From assembly GCF_043195095.1 (NCBI RefSeq), contig NZ_JBAFWN010000004.1: a DNA stretch of 64,000 nucleotides. One strand, 5' to 3'. Positions within the stretch are counted from its first letter, which is position 1. The number at the start of each line of letters is the position of its first letter. The translations under genes and the position numbers were made by a program. The stretch comes from NCEH01 sp043195095. Lineage in GTDB: Bacteria; Pseudomonadota; Alphaproteobacteria; Rhizobiales; Xanthobacteraceae. Below, one piece after another: positions 26,501-36,211 of the stretch. Below the pieces are notes generated by a model. It was given only the letters and a program-made list of their open reading frames with translations, was not told the origin of the DNA and did not search any database.

Positions 26501-28627
26501 TCAATCGGGACGGGCAGGTTTTGGTATAATCACGCAATCGAGGGCACTGCAACCCGAGCCGGCTGCGAATACAGCCAGAGGATTGATCTCAACCTCGGAA
26601 ACCTCCGCAGAAAAATCTGCGAGAAAAGTCGAAAGCGCACTGATGATCTGCGCGACCGCCATTTTGTCTGCCGGTTGCTTTCCGCGCCATCCATCCAGCA
26701 GGCGCGACACTTGCGTGGTGCCGAGCGCGTCCAGGGCCTGCTCCGGTGTGATCGGCGCGAGGCGGACGGCAACATCCTTGTAGAGTTCCACTTCCACGCC
26801 CCCCGCGCCCATCACGATCAGTGGCCCGAAATCGGGATCGACGCGCCCGCCGATGAAGAGCTCTGCGATGGGGGAGGCCTGTTCCTGCACCAAAAGGCCG
26901 AGCACCGCCCCGGTTTTCACGGCCCCCGCCGCCTCCAGCATGCGCGTGGCGGCGCTGTGGACATCCTCGGGCGTCTTCAGTCCCACCTTGACCAGGCCGG
27001 CATCGGATTTGTGGACAAGGTTCTCCACCAGGCCCTTCAGCACCACGGGATAGCCGAGCGAGTCTGCGGCCTCTACCGCTTCCGCGGCGGTCGCCACCTG
27101 GAGTTCGCGCGGGCCGGCAATGCCATAGGCCGCCAGCACGTCCTTCGCCTCGCGTTCGGTGGCAAGGCGATTCGCCGGAACAGCGCTCATGCGCGCCCGG
27201 GCGAGCGGGGCGTGGGCGGAAAGCCCTTCGGCACGATCGGGAGCCTGCGTTGCCGCCCAGCGGCCGTAACGCGAGAGCGCCATCATCCCGGCACGGGTGC
27301 CGCGCAGATAGGGCACGCCGAGCGCTGTGGAGGCGGCGTTCAGCTCCACATGCGGCTGGTCGGAAAGATTGGATAGCGCCACCAAGGGCTTGCCGCTGTC
27401 CTGCGCGCCCGCGGCGACCGATTTCAGAAGCGCGGAATAGCGCGCCGCTTGCTGCGCGCCGAGCCCGAACGGGGCATCCTGCAACAGCACCAGCAGCCCC
27501 ACGTCGTCCTGGCTGGTGATGGCCCGCGCGCAGCCGCGCGCCACTTCGGGATCGTACAAGCCGGCCCAGGTGAGATCGAGCGGATTGCCGATATGGGCAT
27601 AGTCCGGCAGCAGGCGGGTCAATTCCTCCCCCGTGGAGGGGGCGATGGGGGCAAATTCGAAGCCCACCTCCTCCGCCATGTCGAGTGCGAGCGCGATTTC
27701 CCCGCCGGACAGCGAGAGCGCCGCCGCCTTGCGCCCGGTCGGCAGCTGAACGAGCTGCGAGACCAGCAAAGCGGTCTCGATCAATTCATCGAGCGAAAAC
27801 ACCTGGATCGCGCCGGCATCCGCGAGCGCGGCGTCGCAGGCTTCGACGCTGCCAGCGACCGCGCCGGTATGGGCCTTCACCGCTTCCTGCCCCTTGGCCG
27901 AGCGGCCGCTCTTCAGCACGATGACCGGCTTGCCCTTCGCCCGCGCGCGCCGCAGTGCCGCGATGAAATGCTGGGGCTTCTTGATCTGCTCGGCGAACAC
28001 CACGATGGTCGTCACCGCCGGATCGTCCAGGAAGGACTCGATATAATCGGCGGCGGTGGTTACGGCCTCGTTGCCGGACGTCACCACATAGCTGAACCCG
28101 AGGCCGCGTGCGGAATTCAGCAACGCGATGCCCACCGAGCCGCTCTGAAGCACCGCCGCGATGCCGCCGCGCGCGATGCTGTCCGGCAGCGAGGTGCCGA
28201 ACAGCGCTGTCTTGCCTGCGAAATTCAGCAGCCCCAGGCAGTTGGGACCGCACACCGCAAGGTCGTGCGTTCGCGCGATTTCGACCAGCTCCGCCTGCGC
28301 GGCGACGCCGTCCGGCCCGGTTTCTCCGAACCCGCTGGAGAGGATGACGAGGGCGCCCGCGCCCTTCGCCACCGCCTCGCGCGCCACGCCGGCTACGGCG
28401 TCCGCCCCCACGGCCACGAACACCGCATCCACGGTGCCGGGGATATCGGCAAGGCTGGCATAGGCCTTCTGGCCGAGCAGTTCCGCCCGGCGCGGGTTCA
28501 CCAGATGAACCTTGCCTTCAAATCCCACATGCTGAAGGGCGTTCCAGGCGTTCAGCCCCGGCCCCACCTTGTCGGACGCGCCGACAATGGCGATGGAGCG
28601 GGGCCGCAGCAGGCTCTCGATACCCAT
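26501..28627 (-). CDS. NDP-forming acyl-CoA synthetase (acetate-CoA ligase/FerA-like)
   Basis: Activates a carboxylic acid to its CoA thioester with ATP, releasing ADP; 708 aa. The N-terminal CoA-binding domain starts IAIVGASDKVGPGLN (residue ~13). A succinyl-CoA-synthetase-like domain carries the phospho-His motif KAHTGAVAGS, and the C-terminal ATP-grasp domain starts near YGIAGPRE with GYPVVLKGLVENLVHKSD. It is a single-chain alpha-beta fusion. The start ATG at 28627 overlaps the stop of the enoyl-CoA hydratase gene (TGATG). The pairing with a crotonase resembles ferulate CoA-ligase plus hydratase/lyase (FerA/FerB) of sphingomonads; the substrate is an inference. Confidence 0.9.
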   Translation of the reverse strand: MGIESLLRPRSIAIVGASDKVGPGLNAWNALQHVGFEGKVHLVNPRRAELLGQKAYASLADIPGTVDAVFVAVGADAVAGVAREAVAKGAGALVILSSGFGETGPDGVAAQAELVEIARTHDLAVCGPNCLGLLNFAGKTALFGTSLPDSIARGGIAAVLQSGSVGIALLNSARGLGFSYVVTSGNEAVTTAADYIESFLDDPAVTTIVVFAEQIKKPQHFIAALRRARAKGKPVIVLKSGRSAKGQEAVKAHTGAVAGSVEACDAALADAGAIQVFSLDELIETALLVSQLVQLPTGRKAAALSLSGGEIALALDMAEEVGFEFAPIAPSTGEELTRLLPDYAHIGNPLDLTWAGLYDPEVARGCARAITSQDDVGLLVLLQDAPFGLGAQQAARYSALLKSVAAGAQDSGKPLVALSNLSDQPHVELNAASTALGVPYLRGTRAGMMALSRYGRWAATQAPDRAEGLSAHAPLARARMSAVPANRLATEREAKDVLAAYGIAGPRELQVATAAEAVEAADSLGYPVVLKGLVENLVHKSDAGLVKVGLKTPEDVHSAATRMLEAAGAVKTGAVLGLLVQEQASPIAELFIGGRVDPDFGPLIVMGAGGVEVELYKDVAVRLAPITPEQALDALGTTQVSRLLDGWRGKQPADKMAVAQIISALSTFLADFSAEVSEVEINPLAVFAAGSGCSALDCVIIPKPARPD

Positions 28628-29412
28628 CAAATCCTCGCAAAAACCGGCTCGCGCTTCTCGGTGAAGGCTTTGGGGCCTTCATGGGCGTCCGGATGGGAGA
28701 ACACCTGCTGGCAGATCTCTTCCTCAAACTGCGCCATGGCGCTCCAGCCCTCGCGCATGTTGAAGGCGATCGCCTCGCGGGTGGCGCGGATGGCATTCGG
28801 GGAGGCCTTGGAGATGCGCCGCGCGATGGCCGTGGCTTCTTCCATCAGCTTTTCACGCGGCACCACCTTGGTGATGAGCCCGAGGTCCTGCGCGGTCTTG
28901 GCGTCGAAATTCTCGCCGATCAGCAGGATGTCGAGCGCGCGATTGCGGCCGACCAGGCGGGGCAGGCGGGTGAGGCCCATGCCCCAGCTCGGCACCATGC
29001 CGATATAGGCGTCGCCCGCGCGGAAGACGGCGTTGTCCGCCGCGATGCGAATGTCGCACACCCAGCCGATGGCGGTGCCGCCGCCGATGCAATAGCCATG
29101 GATGGCGCTGACCACCGGCACGAAATAGCCCTCCAGCCGGTTCAGCGTGCGGCGGCCGAGCTCGCGGAACGCCTTGGCGGCTTCCGGCCCGCCGAAATCG
29201 CGTTCCTGCCTGAGGTCGCCGCCGGCGCTGAAGGCTTTTTCGCCCGTGCCGGTGAGGATGACGCAGCGCGCCTCGCCTTCGGCTTCCACGGTGTCCAGCG
29301 CCGCGATCAGGGCTTCCAGCACGGCGGAGGAGAGCGCGTTCACGGGCGGATTGTTGAGGGTGAGCGTCACGACATGGCCGTCGCGCGCGATCTTCACGAG
29401 AGGATCGCTCAT
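28627..29412 (-). CDS. Enoyl-CoA hydratase/isomerase (crotonase) family protein
   Basis: 261 aa, crotonase fold. Oxyanion-hole segments are AFSAGGDLRQ (residue ~65) and IHGYCIGGGTAIGWVCDIR (~105), followed by AVFRAGDAYIGMVPSWG. The usual hydratase Glu pair is not obvious: the position after GMVPSWGMG lacks the G-x-x-P-x-x-G catalytic Glu pattern of true hydratases, so isomerase, hydrolase or lyase activity is possible. It is translationally coupled to the NDP-forming acyl-CoA synthetase. Likely role: conversion of the CoA ester made by that ligase. Confidence 0.87.
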   Translation of the reverse strand: MSDPLVKIARDGHVVTLTLNNPPVNALSSAVLEALIAALDTVEAEGEARCVILTGTGEKAFSAGGDLRQERDFGGPEAAKAFRELGRRTLNRLEGYFVPVVSAIHGYCIGGGTAIGWVCDIRIAADNAVFRAGDAYIGMVPSWGMGLTRLPRLVGRNRALDILLIGENFDAKTAQDLGLITKVVPREKLMEEATAIARRISKASPNAIRATREAIAFNMREGWSAMAQFEEEICQQVFSHPDAHEGPKAFTEKREPVFARI

Positions 29413-29445
29413 GGACTTTCTCCAATCTTGTTTTCTATTTAAGAC

Positions 29446-30240
29446 TCAATGGTCGTTGGCCTGGAGACCTTTGGGCTTGCCCCAGAAGACCAGGCGCACA
29501 TGGAAGAAGCGCACCATGGCGTGCAGCGCGATGCCGAGCAGCGCCAGCACCACCAGCACCGCGAACATGCCCGACACATCCATGTTGTAGTTGAGCTGCA
29601 TCAGCAGATTGCCGAGGCCCCGGTCGGCGCCGATGAATTCACCCACCAGCGCGCCGGTGATGGAAAAGACGATGGCGACGTTCAGCCCCGCGAAGATGAA
29701 GGGCAGTGAATTGGGGAACACCACCATGTGGAATTCCTGCCAGCGCGAGGCGACCAGCGAGCGCATCAGGTCGATCTTCTCAGCCTCGATGGTCGAGAAG
29801 CCGATGATGGCGTTGATGAGCACCGGGAAGAAGGAAATGATCGCGGCGATGGCAATCTTGGACTCGATCCCGATGCCCACCCACACAACGATGAGCGGCG
29901 CGAGCGCCACCTTCGGCAGGGCCTGGAAGCCGACGAGATAGGGCATCAGCGCCCGCTCGATCAGCTCGGAGCGGGTGACGAGGAAGGCGCAGGCCACTGC
30001 CGTGGCGGAGCCGATGAGAAAGCCGGCGAGTGCCTCGAACAAGGTGACGAGGGTCGCCCCCACCAGCAGGCCGCGATCGAAGATGATCCACAGCGCACGC
30101 AGCACGGAGGATGGCGGCGGGATGAGCAGCGCCGACACGCCGAACAGGCGGGGCAACGCCTCCCACAGGCCGAAGATGATGATGCCCGCGACCAGAGGCG
30201 GGCCGTAGCGATGCAGGATCTGCTTGAGGCGCGAATTCAT
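29446..30240 (-). CDS. NitT/TauT-type ABC transporter permease (SsuC/TauC-like)
   Basis: 264-aa inner-membrane permease with about six TM segments (first at residues ~14-34) and the EAA-like cytoplasmic loop near SLVASRWQEFHMVVFPNSLPFIFAGL. Its family imports sulfonates, nitrate, riboflavin precursors or aromatic carboxylates. It is the third gene of the operon after the binding protein and ATPase, and is followed by CoA-ester enzymes, which points to an organic acid as cargo. Confidence 0.92.
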   Translation of the reverse strand: MNSRLKQILHRYGPPLVAGIIIFGLWEALPRLFGVSALLIPPPSSVLRALWIIFDRGLLVGATLVTLFEALAGFLIGSATAVACAFLVTRSELIERALMPYLVGFQALPKVALAPLIVVWVGIGIESKIAIAAIISFFPVLINAIIGFSTIEAEKIDLMRSLVASRWQEFHMVVFPNSLPFIFAGLNVAIVFSITGALVGEFIGADRGLGNLLMQLNYNMDVSGMFAVLVVLALLGIALHAMVRFFHVRLVFWGKPKGLQANDH

Positions 30241-30261
30241 GGCGTTTGCTTTCCGGTGCGC

Positions 30262-31041
30262 TCAATGCGGGTCCGAAGCGAAGTATTCGCGCAGCCGGTC
30301 GGCAAGCTTCACGAATACCGGATCGACGCGGGTGCGGCTGCTGCGCGGGCGCGGCAAGGGCACGTCCACCACGTCGATGATCGAGCCGGGGCGGGGCGAG
30401 AACACCGCCACCTTGTCGGCGAGGAGAAGCGCCTCCTCGATGGAATGGGTGACCAGCACCACCGTCTTCGCGCTCGCCTGCCAGATGCGCAGCAGTTCGA
30501 GATTCATGGATTCCCGCGTCAGCGCATCGAGGGCGCCGAAGGGCTCGTCCATCAACAGCACGTCGGGATCGTGCATCAGCGAGCGGGCGATGGCGGCGCG
30601 CTGGCGCATGCCGCCGGACAATTCGTCCGGATAGCGGTCCATGAACTTCTCGAGGCCGACGAGCTGAAGCAGATCCTTGGCGCGGGCCTCTGCTTGCTTG
30701 CGGTTCAGCTTCAACACTTCGGCCGGCACCAGCACGTTTTTCAGGATCGTGCGCCAGGGCAGCAGCACCGGGGTCTGGAACACCAGGCCGGTGTCGCGGC
30801 GCGGGCCGGTGATGGTTGTGCCGCGAATGGCCAAGGTGCCGGAAGAGGCTTTTTCCAGCCCTGCGATCATGCGCAGCAACGTGCTTTTGCCGCAGCCCGA
30901 GGGGCCGATGATGCAGATGAATTGCTTGTCGTCGATGTCGAGCGAGGTGGCCCGCAACGCCTCGATCACTTCGTTGGATCGGGACCGGAAGGTCTTGCTG
31001 ACCTCCCGGATCTCGATCGCCGGCGCGGCGTGCCCGCTCAT
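30262..31041 (-). CDS. NitT/TauT-type ABC transporter ATP-binding protein
   Basis: 259 aa. Walker A GPSGCGKSTLL, Q-loop VFQTPVLLPW, signature LSGGMRQRAAIARSL, Walker B VLLMDEPFGALD, and VTHSIEEALLLAD as H-loop. This pattern is typical of SsuB/TauB/NrtD ATPases. The start overlaps the stop of the binding-protein gene by 4 bp. It energises the adjacent permease. Confidence 0.94.
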   Translation of the reverse strand: MSGHAAPAIEIREVSKTFRSRSNEVIEALRATSLDIDDKQFICIIGPSGCGKSTLLRMIAGLEKASSGTLAIRGTTITGPRRDTGLVFQTPVLLPWRTILKNVLVPAEVLKLNRKQAEARAKDLLQLVGLEKFMDRYPDELSGGMRQRAAIARSLMHDPDVLLMDEPFGALDALTRESMNLELLRIWQASAKTVVLVTHSIEEALLLADKVAVFSPRPGSIIDVVDVPLPRPRSSRTRVDPVFVKLADRLREYFASDPH

Positions 31042-32099
31042 TTGTAGTCCTTCGCCTGGGCGATGATCGCCTTCTTGTCGAACGCGTTGTAATATTCGAC
31101 GAACTTATTGGTATAATAGGTGCTCACGTCGGGCTTCGACTTGATAAGGCCGGCGTTGTAGAAGAAATCTTCCGTCTGCAGCCATTCTTCGCGGGTGAAG
31201 GCGCCAAAGCGGGGATCCGTGCGGCCGTCCACCTTATACTTGGCGAGGCGGGCCTGAAGAATGTGGATTGCTTCCTTCAGCGCCTGGTCTTCGGGAATAT
31301 TGGTGGGCTTGGAGGCGGGATACTTCTGCCAGTGGATGCGCACCGCCGCTTCCGGATTCGCGAGCGTGAACTGGGTGCCCATGGCGATGCCGCGGCCCAT
31401 CTTCTCGGCGACGGTCGGATTGGCGTTTACGTAATCCTCGTTGCCGAGCAGCATCAGGCTCAGCAGCTTGGAGGTTTCCGGCGTCTCGAAATGGCGGAAG
31501 GAATAGCCGTAATTCTCAAGCTGGGCATAGCTCCAGTCCCACAAGGCGAGCGCGTCCACGCGGTTGGCCTTGATGGCGGCGGCAGCCTGGGCGCCGAGGC
31601 CGATGGGCAGCCATTTCACATCCTTCTCGGGATCGAAGCCGATGGAGCGCAGCATCGCCTTGGCCACCGGCACCGCGCCGCTCGACAGGCTGACCACGCC
31701 GATGGTCTTGTCCTTCAAGTCTTTCAGCTGGGTGATGCCGCTGTCCTTGAGAACCGCGATGGTATAAATCGGCTCGCGCACATGGTTATAGACCGCGATG
31801 ATCTTCGCGCCGTCTTGCCGACCGAAGAGCAAGGCTTCTGGGCTCGCCATGGTGAATTCGGCGGTGCCGGCGATCACCAATTGAGCGGCGGCGGTGGACC
31901 CGCTGAAGGGCGAAACCTCCACGTCGAGCCCTTGCGATTTCCAGAAGCCCAGCGTCTCGGGCACCGACGAGTGCGGCGCCTCGGCCACCGTCGGGCTGGG
32001 CGAGGTGAGCAGATAGCGCACCTTGGTCTGGGCGGAGGCAGGCAGACAGGAGGCGACGAGCAAAAGGCCCGCAGCAAGACGTGCGTGAAGCAATGACAT
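31038..32099 (-). CDS. NitT/TauT-type ABC transporter substrate-binding protein
   Basis: 353 aa, exported. The signal peptide ends at PASAQ (residues 1-23). The mature part has the two-lobed SsuA/NrtA/ThiY-type fold: YLLTSPSPTVAEAPH, then ETLGFWKSQGLDVEV and GTAEFTMASPEALLFGR, and DLKDKTIGVVSLSSG. It is the first gene of the operon, behind the palindromic operator candidate at 32138. The substrate is probably a carboxylate processed by the acyl-CoA synthetase encoded downstream; this is inferred from context only. Confidence 0.92.
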   Translation of the reverse strand: MSLLHARLAAGLLLVASCLPASAQTKVRYLLTSPSPTVAEAPHSSVPETLGFWKSQGLDVEVSPFSGSTAAAQLVIAGTAEFTMASPEALLFGRQDGAKIIAVYNHVREPIYTIAVLKDSGITQLKDLKDKTIGVVSLSSGAVPVAKAMLRSIGFDPEKDVKWLPIGLGAQAAAAIKANRVDALALWDWSYAQLENYGYSFRHFETPETSKLLSLMLLGNEDYVNANPTVAEKMGRGIAMGTQFTLANPEAAVRIHWQKYPASKPTNIPEDQALKEAIHILQARLAKYKVDGRTDPRFGAFTREEWLQTEDFFYNAGLIKSKPDVSTYYTNKFVEYYNAFDKKAIIAQAKDYK

Positions 32100-32137
32100 T
32101 GGTGCTACCTCTGGATGCGTTCTTCGACGCTGGTTTA

Positions 32138-32153
32138 GACTAGAAAACTAGTC
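32138..32153. promoter_or_regulatory. Palindrome GACTAG-AAAA-CTAGTC, candidate GntR operator
   Basis: A perfect 6-4-6 inverted repeat 39 bp upstream of the binding-protein ATG, followed by another CTAG (ATCTAGA). It is well placed to control the six-gene operon whose last gene encodes a GntR/FCD regulator. Confidence 0.5.
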
Positions 32154-32321
32154 ATCTAGATTTGTGTCAAGGCGCTATTTTCACCTCGCCTGCATGTTTC
32201 TCAGGCGGCGCCCGTCAAATCGGGGCGGCGCGCGTGGCGCATGGGCCTGAGATAGCGCGGTCCGTTTCCAAACGAGACAGAATTAAATATCTGAATATAA
32301 ACACTTATTTGTACTTGAAAC

Positions 32322-32353
32322 AAAAAAGAGGAGGCGATTGGTATCGCCTCCTC
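32322..32353 (-). terminator. Rho-independent terminator after livF
   Basis: On the minus strand an 11-bp perfect stem (GAGGAGGCGAT pairing with ATCGCCTCCTC, loop of 4) is followed directly by TTTTTTG. It lies about 95 bp after the livF stop and closes the liv transcript. Confidence 0.88.
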
Positions 32354-32448
32354 CGAGAAAAACAGGACCTCTTGCGCAGGCCCGGCGCGGCGCGCCCGCC
32401 TGCATTTTGATCAGGGCGCGACGCCGCCCCGGCGATGTGTCGGCGTGG

Positions 32449-33157
<709 letters not shown>

Positions 33158-33165
<8 letters not shown>

Positions 33166-33949
33166 GCTTCACCCCTTGGCCGAGATAGGCCCGGATCACT
33201 TCGGGATCGCTCTGAATCTTGCTGGGCGGGCCCTCGGCGATGATGCGGCCGTGGTTGAGCACGACGATGCGGTCGGAAATGCCCATCACCATGGGCATGT
33301 CGTGTTCCACCAGCAGGATGGTGACGCCGCGCGCGCGGATCTTCTGGAGGATCTTGATGAAGTTGGCGGTCTCGGTGGCATTCATGCCGGAAACCGGCTC
33401 GTCCAGCAGCAGGGCCGAGGGATTGGCCGCCAGCGCGAGGGCGACGCCGAGCAGGCGCTGGTCGCCATAGGGCAGGCTGCCGCCGAGTTCGTTCGCCTGA
33501 TGATCTATGCCGACGACGCGCAGGATCTCCCACGCCTCCTCGCGCAGCTTGTCTTCCTCGCGCTTCTCCTTCGGCAGGCCCAGCAGGGTGCCGAACAGGC
33601 TGGCGCGGTTGCGCCGGTGCAGGCCGATCAGGGCATTCTCGAACACCGTATTCTTGTCGAATACGCTGGTGCGCTGGAACGTCCGCACCAGTCCGAGATT
33701 TGTGACCTGATGCGGTTTGAGGCCATTGAGCGAGGTGCCGCGAAACGTCACCTGCCCCTTGGTGGGTCGCAAGAACCCGGTGATGACGTTGAACGCGGTG
33801 GTCTTGCCGGCCCCGTTGGGGCCGATGAGGCTGACCAGTTCGCCCTCGCGCACGTCGAAATTCATGTCGGCGATGGCGACGAGCCCGCCGAAATGCACCG
33901 CCACATGCTCGATGGAGAGAGCGATCTTGGCTTTCGCGAAAGCGTTCAT
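33158..33949 (-). CDS. livG: Branched-chain/amide ABC transporter ATP-binding protein LivG
   Basis: 263 aa. Walker A GPNGAGKTTAFNVITG, the long LivG-type insertion before the signature, and the catalytic block LLDEPVSGMNATE. The ATG at 33949 overlaps the livM stop (ATGA) and gives the normal family length; an upstream extension of the frame has no support. It works as a heterodimer with LivF on the LivH/LivM permease pair. Confidence 0.92.
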
Positions 33950-34974
33950 GCCTGCTCTCCCTTCTCGGTCAGGGCAAGCGATTGAGGGGCGGCGGGAGGG
34001 CGCGAGAACCAGCGTTCGATCGCCGGCACGATGCCCTGCGGCAGGATGAAGACGATCAGGATCATCAACACGCCATAGAGGATCCACTGAACCTCCGGCC
34101 CCACGTATTCGCGCAGAAGCACCGGCGCGATGCCGAAGATGAGGCCGCCCACCAGCGGGCCGGCCAGTGTGCCCTTGCCGCCGGTGATCACCATGATCAC
34201 CATGGTCACCGTGTTGAGGAACATGAAGATCATGGGATCTATGATCTGAAGATAATGGGCATACAGCCCGCCGGCCGCGCCCGCCATGGCCGCCGAGATG
34301 ATCGCCGCGAGCACGAGGTAGCGCGTCACGTCGATGCCGACCGACATGGCCAGCGATTCATTCTCGCGCAGCGCGATCATTGCGCGCCCATAGGGCGAGT
34401 TCACGATCCGCTTGATGATGATGTAGCCGAGCGTGATGAAGAACAGCACGACGTAATAATTCTGCCACTTGGCCCAGAGCGTCACGTAGCCGGTGAAGTC
34501 GGAGCCGAGGGTCAGCGGCGGAATGCCGGGCAAGGCGAGCGGGCCGTTGGTGAGTTCAACCCAATTGAGCGCGACGAGGCGTGTCACCTCGGCGAAGCTC
34601 ACCGTGACGATCACGAAATAGGCGCCGCGCACGCGGAACGACAGCCGCCCGATGATGTAGCCGCACAGCCCCGCGATAATGGTGCCGAGCAGGAGGCCGA
34701 CCACCGCCGGCCATTGCCCATGCACGAAGGTATGGCCGAACAGCGTGACCTCGAAGCCGAGCGTGGTCAGCGCGCTGACATAGGCGCCGATGCCGAAGAA
34801 GGCGACGTGGCCGAGGCTCAATTGCCCGGTATAGCCCAGCAGCAGGTTGAGGCTGAGCGCCGCCAGGATGAAGATGCCCGAGACCACCAGCGTATGCAGG
34901 AAATACTGGTCCTTCAGCCACAGCGGAACGCAGGCGAAGAAGAGAATGACGAGATAAGGAAGAAGGCGTCTCAT
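33946..34974 (-). CDS. livM: Branched-chain/amide ABC transporter permease LivM
   Basis: 342 aa, about ten TM helices. The LivM signature LNLLLGYTGQLSLGHVAFFGIGA is spread over residues 43-66, and the cytoplasmic coupling loop AMIALRENESLAMSVGID is near residue 200. The ATG at 34974 overlaps the livH stop by 4 bp (ATGA); the open frame runs 188 codons further upstream but that is a shadow of livH. A short charged C-terminal tail ends in KGEQA. Confidence 0.92.
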   Translation of the reverse strand: MRRLLPYLVILFFACVPLWLKDQYFLHTLVVSGIFILAALSLNLLLGYTGQLSLGHVAFFGIGAYVSALTTLGFEVTLFGHTFVHGQWPAVVGLLLGTIIAGLCGYIIGRLSFRVRGAYFVIVTVSFAEVTRLVALNWVELTNGPLALPGIPPLTLGSDFTGYVTLWAKWQNYYVVLFFITLGYIIIKRIVNSPYGRAMIALRENESLAMSVGIDVTRYLVLAAIISAAMAGAAGGLYAHYLQIIDPMIFMFLNTVTMVIMVITGGKGTLAGPLVGGLIFGIAPVLLREYVGPEVQWILYGVLMILIVFILPQGIVPAIERWFSRPPAAPQSLALTEKGEQA

Positions 34975-35843
34975 CCGATACGCTCCACGCGCGCGAACAG
35001 GCCGGTGGGCCGGAACAGAAGAACCAGGATGATGATGATGAAACCCATGGCGTCGCGATAGCCCGACGAGATGTAGCCGGCGCCCAATTCCTCGACGAAC
35101 GCGAGGATGAACCCGCCGATCGTGGCCCCCGAGATGCTGCCCAACCCGCCGAGAATAACGATGGCGAAGGCTTTCAGCGATGCGAGGTCGCCCATGGTCG
35201 GCGTCACCACGAACACCGGGCCGAGCAGAGCGCCCGCCGCCGCGGCGAGGCTCGATCCGAGTGCGAAGGTCATGGTGTAGACGAGGTTGATGTTCACCCC
35301 CATCAGCGCCGCCGTGCTGCTGTCCTGGAAGGTGGCGCGCATGGCCTTGCCGAGCTTCGTGCGGTTGATCAGCGCATAGGTCGCCGCGATCAGCGCCAGG
35401 GCGAGGCCCAGCACCAGCAGGCGCAGCCAGGAGAGTGAGACCGGGCCGATCACCAGCGGCTCTGTGGGCAGCGGCGAGGGAATGGACTTCGCAACACTGC
35501 CCCAGGTGAGCGTTTCGACATTCTGCAGGACGATCCATGCGCCGATCATGAGCAGCATGGTGGTGTCGATGTCGGCGGTGCGCTTGGGCCGCAGAAGGAT
35601 GAGTTCGATGAGGGCGCCGAGCACCAGCCCGGCGAAGATTGCAAAGCCGATGGCCAGGAAGAAGTTCAGGCCCAGCATGTTTGCCACGAAATACATCATG
35701 TAGGCGCCGAGGGCGTAGAGTTCACCATGGGTGAAGTTTACGACGCGCATGATGCCGAAGATCAGGGTCAGCCCAATGCCGAGCAGGGCATAGGTGCCGC
35801 CCATGATCAGGGCATTGGCGACATGTTGCAGCAACTGGTCCAT
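34971..35843 (-). CDS. livH: Branched-chain/amide ABC transporter permease LivH
   Basis: 290 aa, about eight TM helices. LivH features: MGGTYALLGIGLTLIFGIMR at residues ~15-34, VVNFTHGELYALGAY next, and the coupling helix KAMRATFQDSSTAALMGVN near 190. The ATG at 35843 follows RBS AGGAG at 5-9 bases and is preferred over an upstream ATG that adds 16 codons. First gene of livHMGF. Confidence 0.92.
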   Translation of the reverse strand: MDQLLQHVANALIMGGTYALLGIGLTLIFGIMRVVNFTHGELYALGAYMMYFVANMLGLNFFLAIGFAIFAGLVLGALIELILLRPKRTADIDTTMLLMIGAWIVLQNVETLTWGSVAKSIPSPLPTEPLVIGPVSLSWLRLLVLGLALALIAATYALINRTKLGKAMRATFQDSSTAALMGVNINLVYTMTFALGSSLAAAAGALLGPVFVVTPTMGDLASLKAFAIVILGGLGSISGATIGGFILAFVEELGAGYISSGYRDAMGFIIIILVLLFRPTGLFARVERIG

Positions 35844-36211
35844 GAGCGCTCCTATTGGGGGCTCCGCCGCACGACGCATGGGCGCGTGCAAGACGACGCA
35901 CGGCGCGGGCGGAACCCATTGAACGGGAGAAGCTGAGGGAGGAGGAGGACCGACCCGCCGTCAATTTCCCACTGAAGGTGCCCGGCGTCCTTGGCTGCGA
36001 AGCAGCGGCGCCGGTTGTTGTTCTACCTTCAACGAAAGGCCTCGGTCCGCACCGGTTATCTGTCGAATAGCCCCGGGGCGAAGAGAAAGCCTCGCAGAAA
36101 GTTCGTTTTTCGCACGTTCCCTTTCGGGGATACTAAAACGTATTATTATTAGCACAATAATACGAGTGGCAGCGGGGATTTCAAGTCCCGCAGCGGTACG
36201 CACACGCAATT
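35844..36211. other. Leader region of livHMGF with AT-rich palindrome
   Basis: About 370 bp without a supported gene between the DpaL stop and livH. The outstanding element is the AT-rich inverted repeat at 36139-36164, some 295 bp before livH. No clear terminator is seen behind DpaL, so read-through into livH remains possible. Confidence 0.6.
36139..36164 (-). promoter_or_regulatory. AT-rich operator candidate upstream of livH
   Basis: Perfect 9-bp arms CGTATTATT and AATAATACG around an 8-base centre. It contains TATTATTAGCACAATA (36144-36159), which recurs with one change (T for C) at 43442-43457 in front of the PLP/CoA-transferase/LLM unit. An Lrp-type regulator encoded at 55312 is the natural candidate binder. 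Confidence 0.55.

Larger units (their letters stand above)
32100..32448. other. Intergenic region: operator candidate and terminator
   Basis: About 350 bp between the binding-protein gene start and the end of livF. It holds the palindrome at 32138-32153 and the strong minus-strand terminator at 32322-32353. Between them the sequence becomes AT-rich (32281-32320), the likely promoter area for nothing on the plus strand that I can support. Confidence 0.6.
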
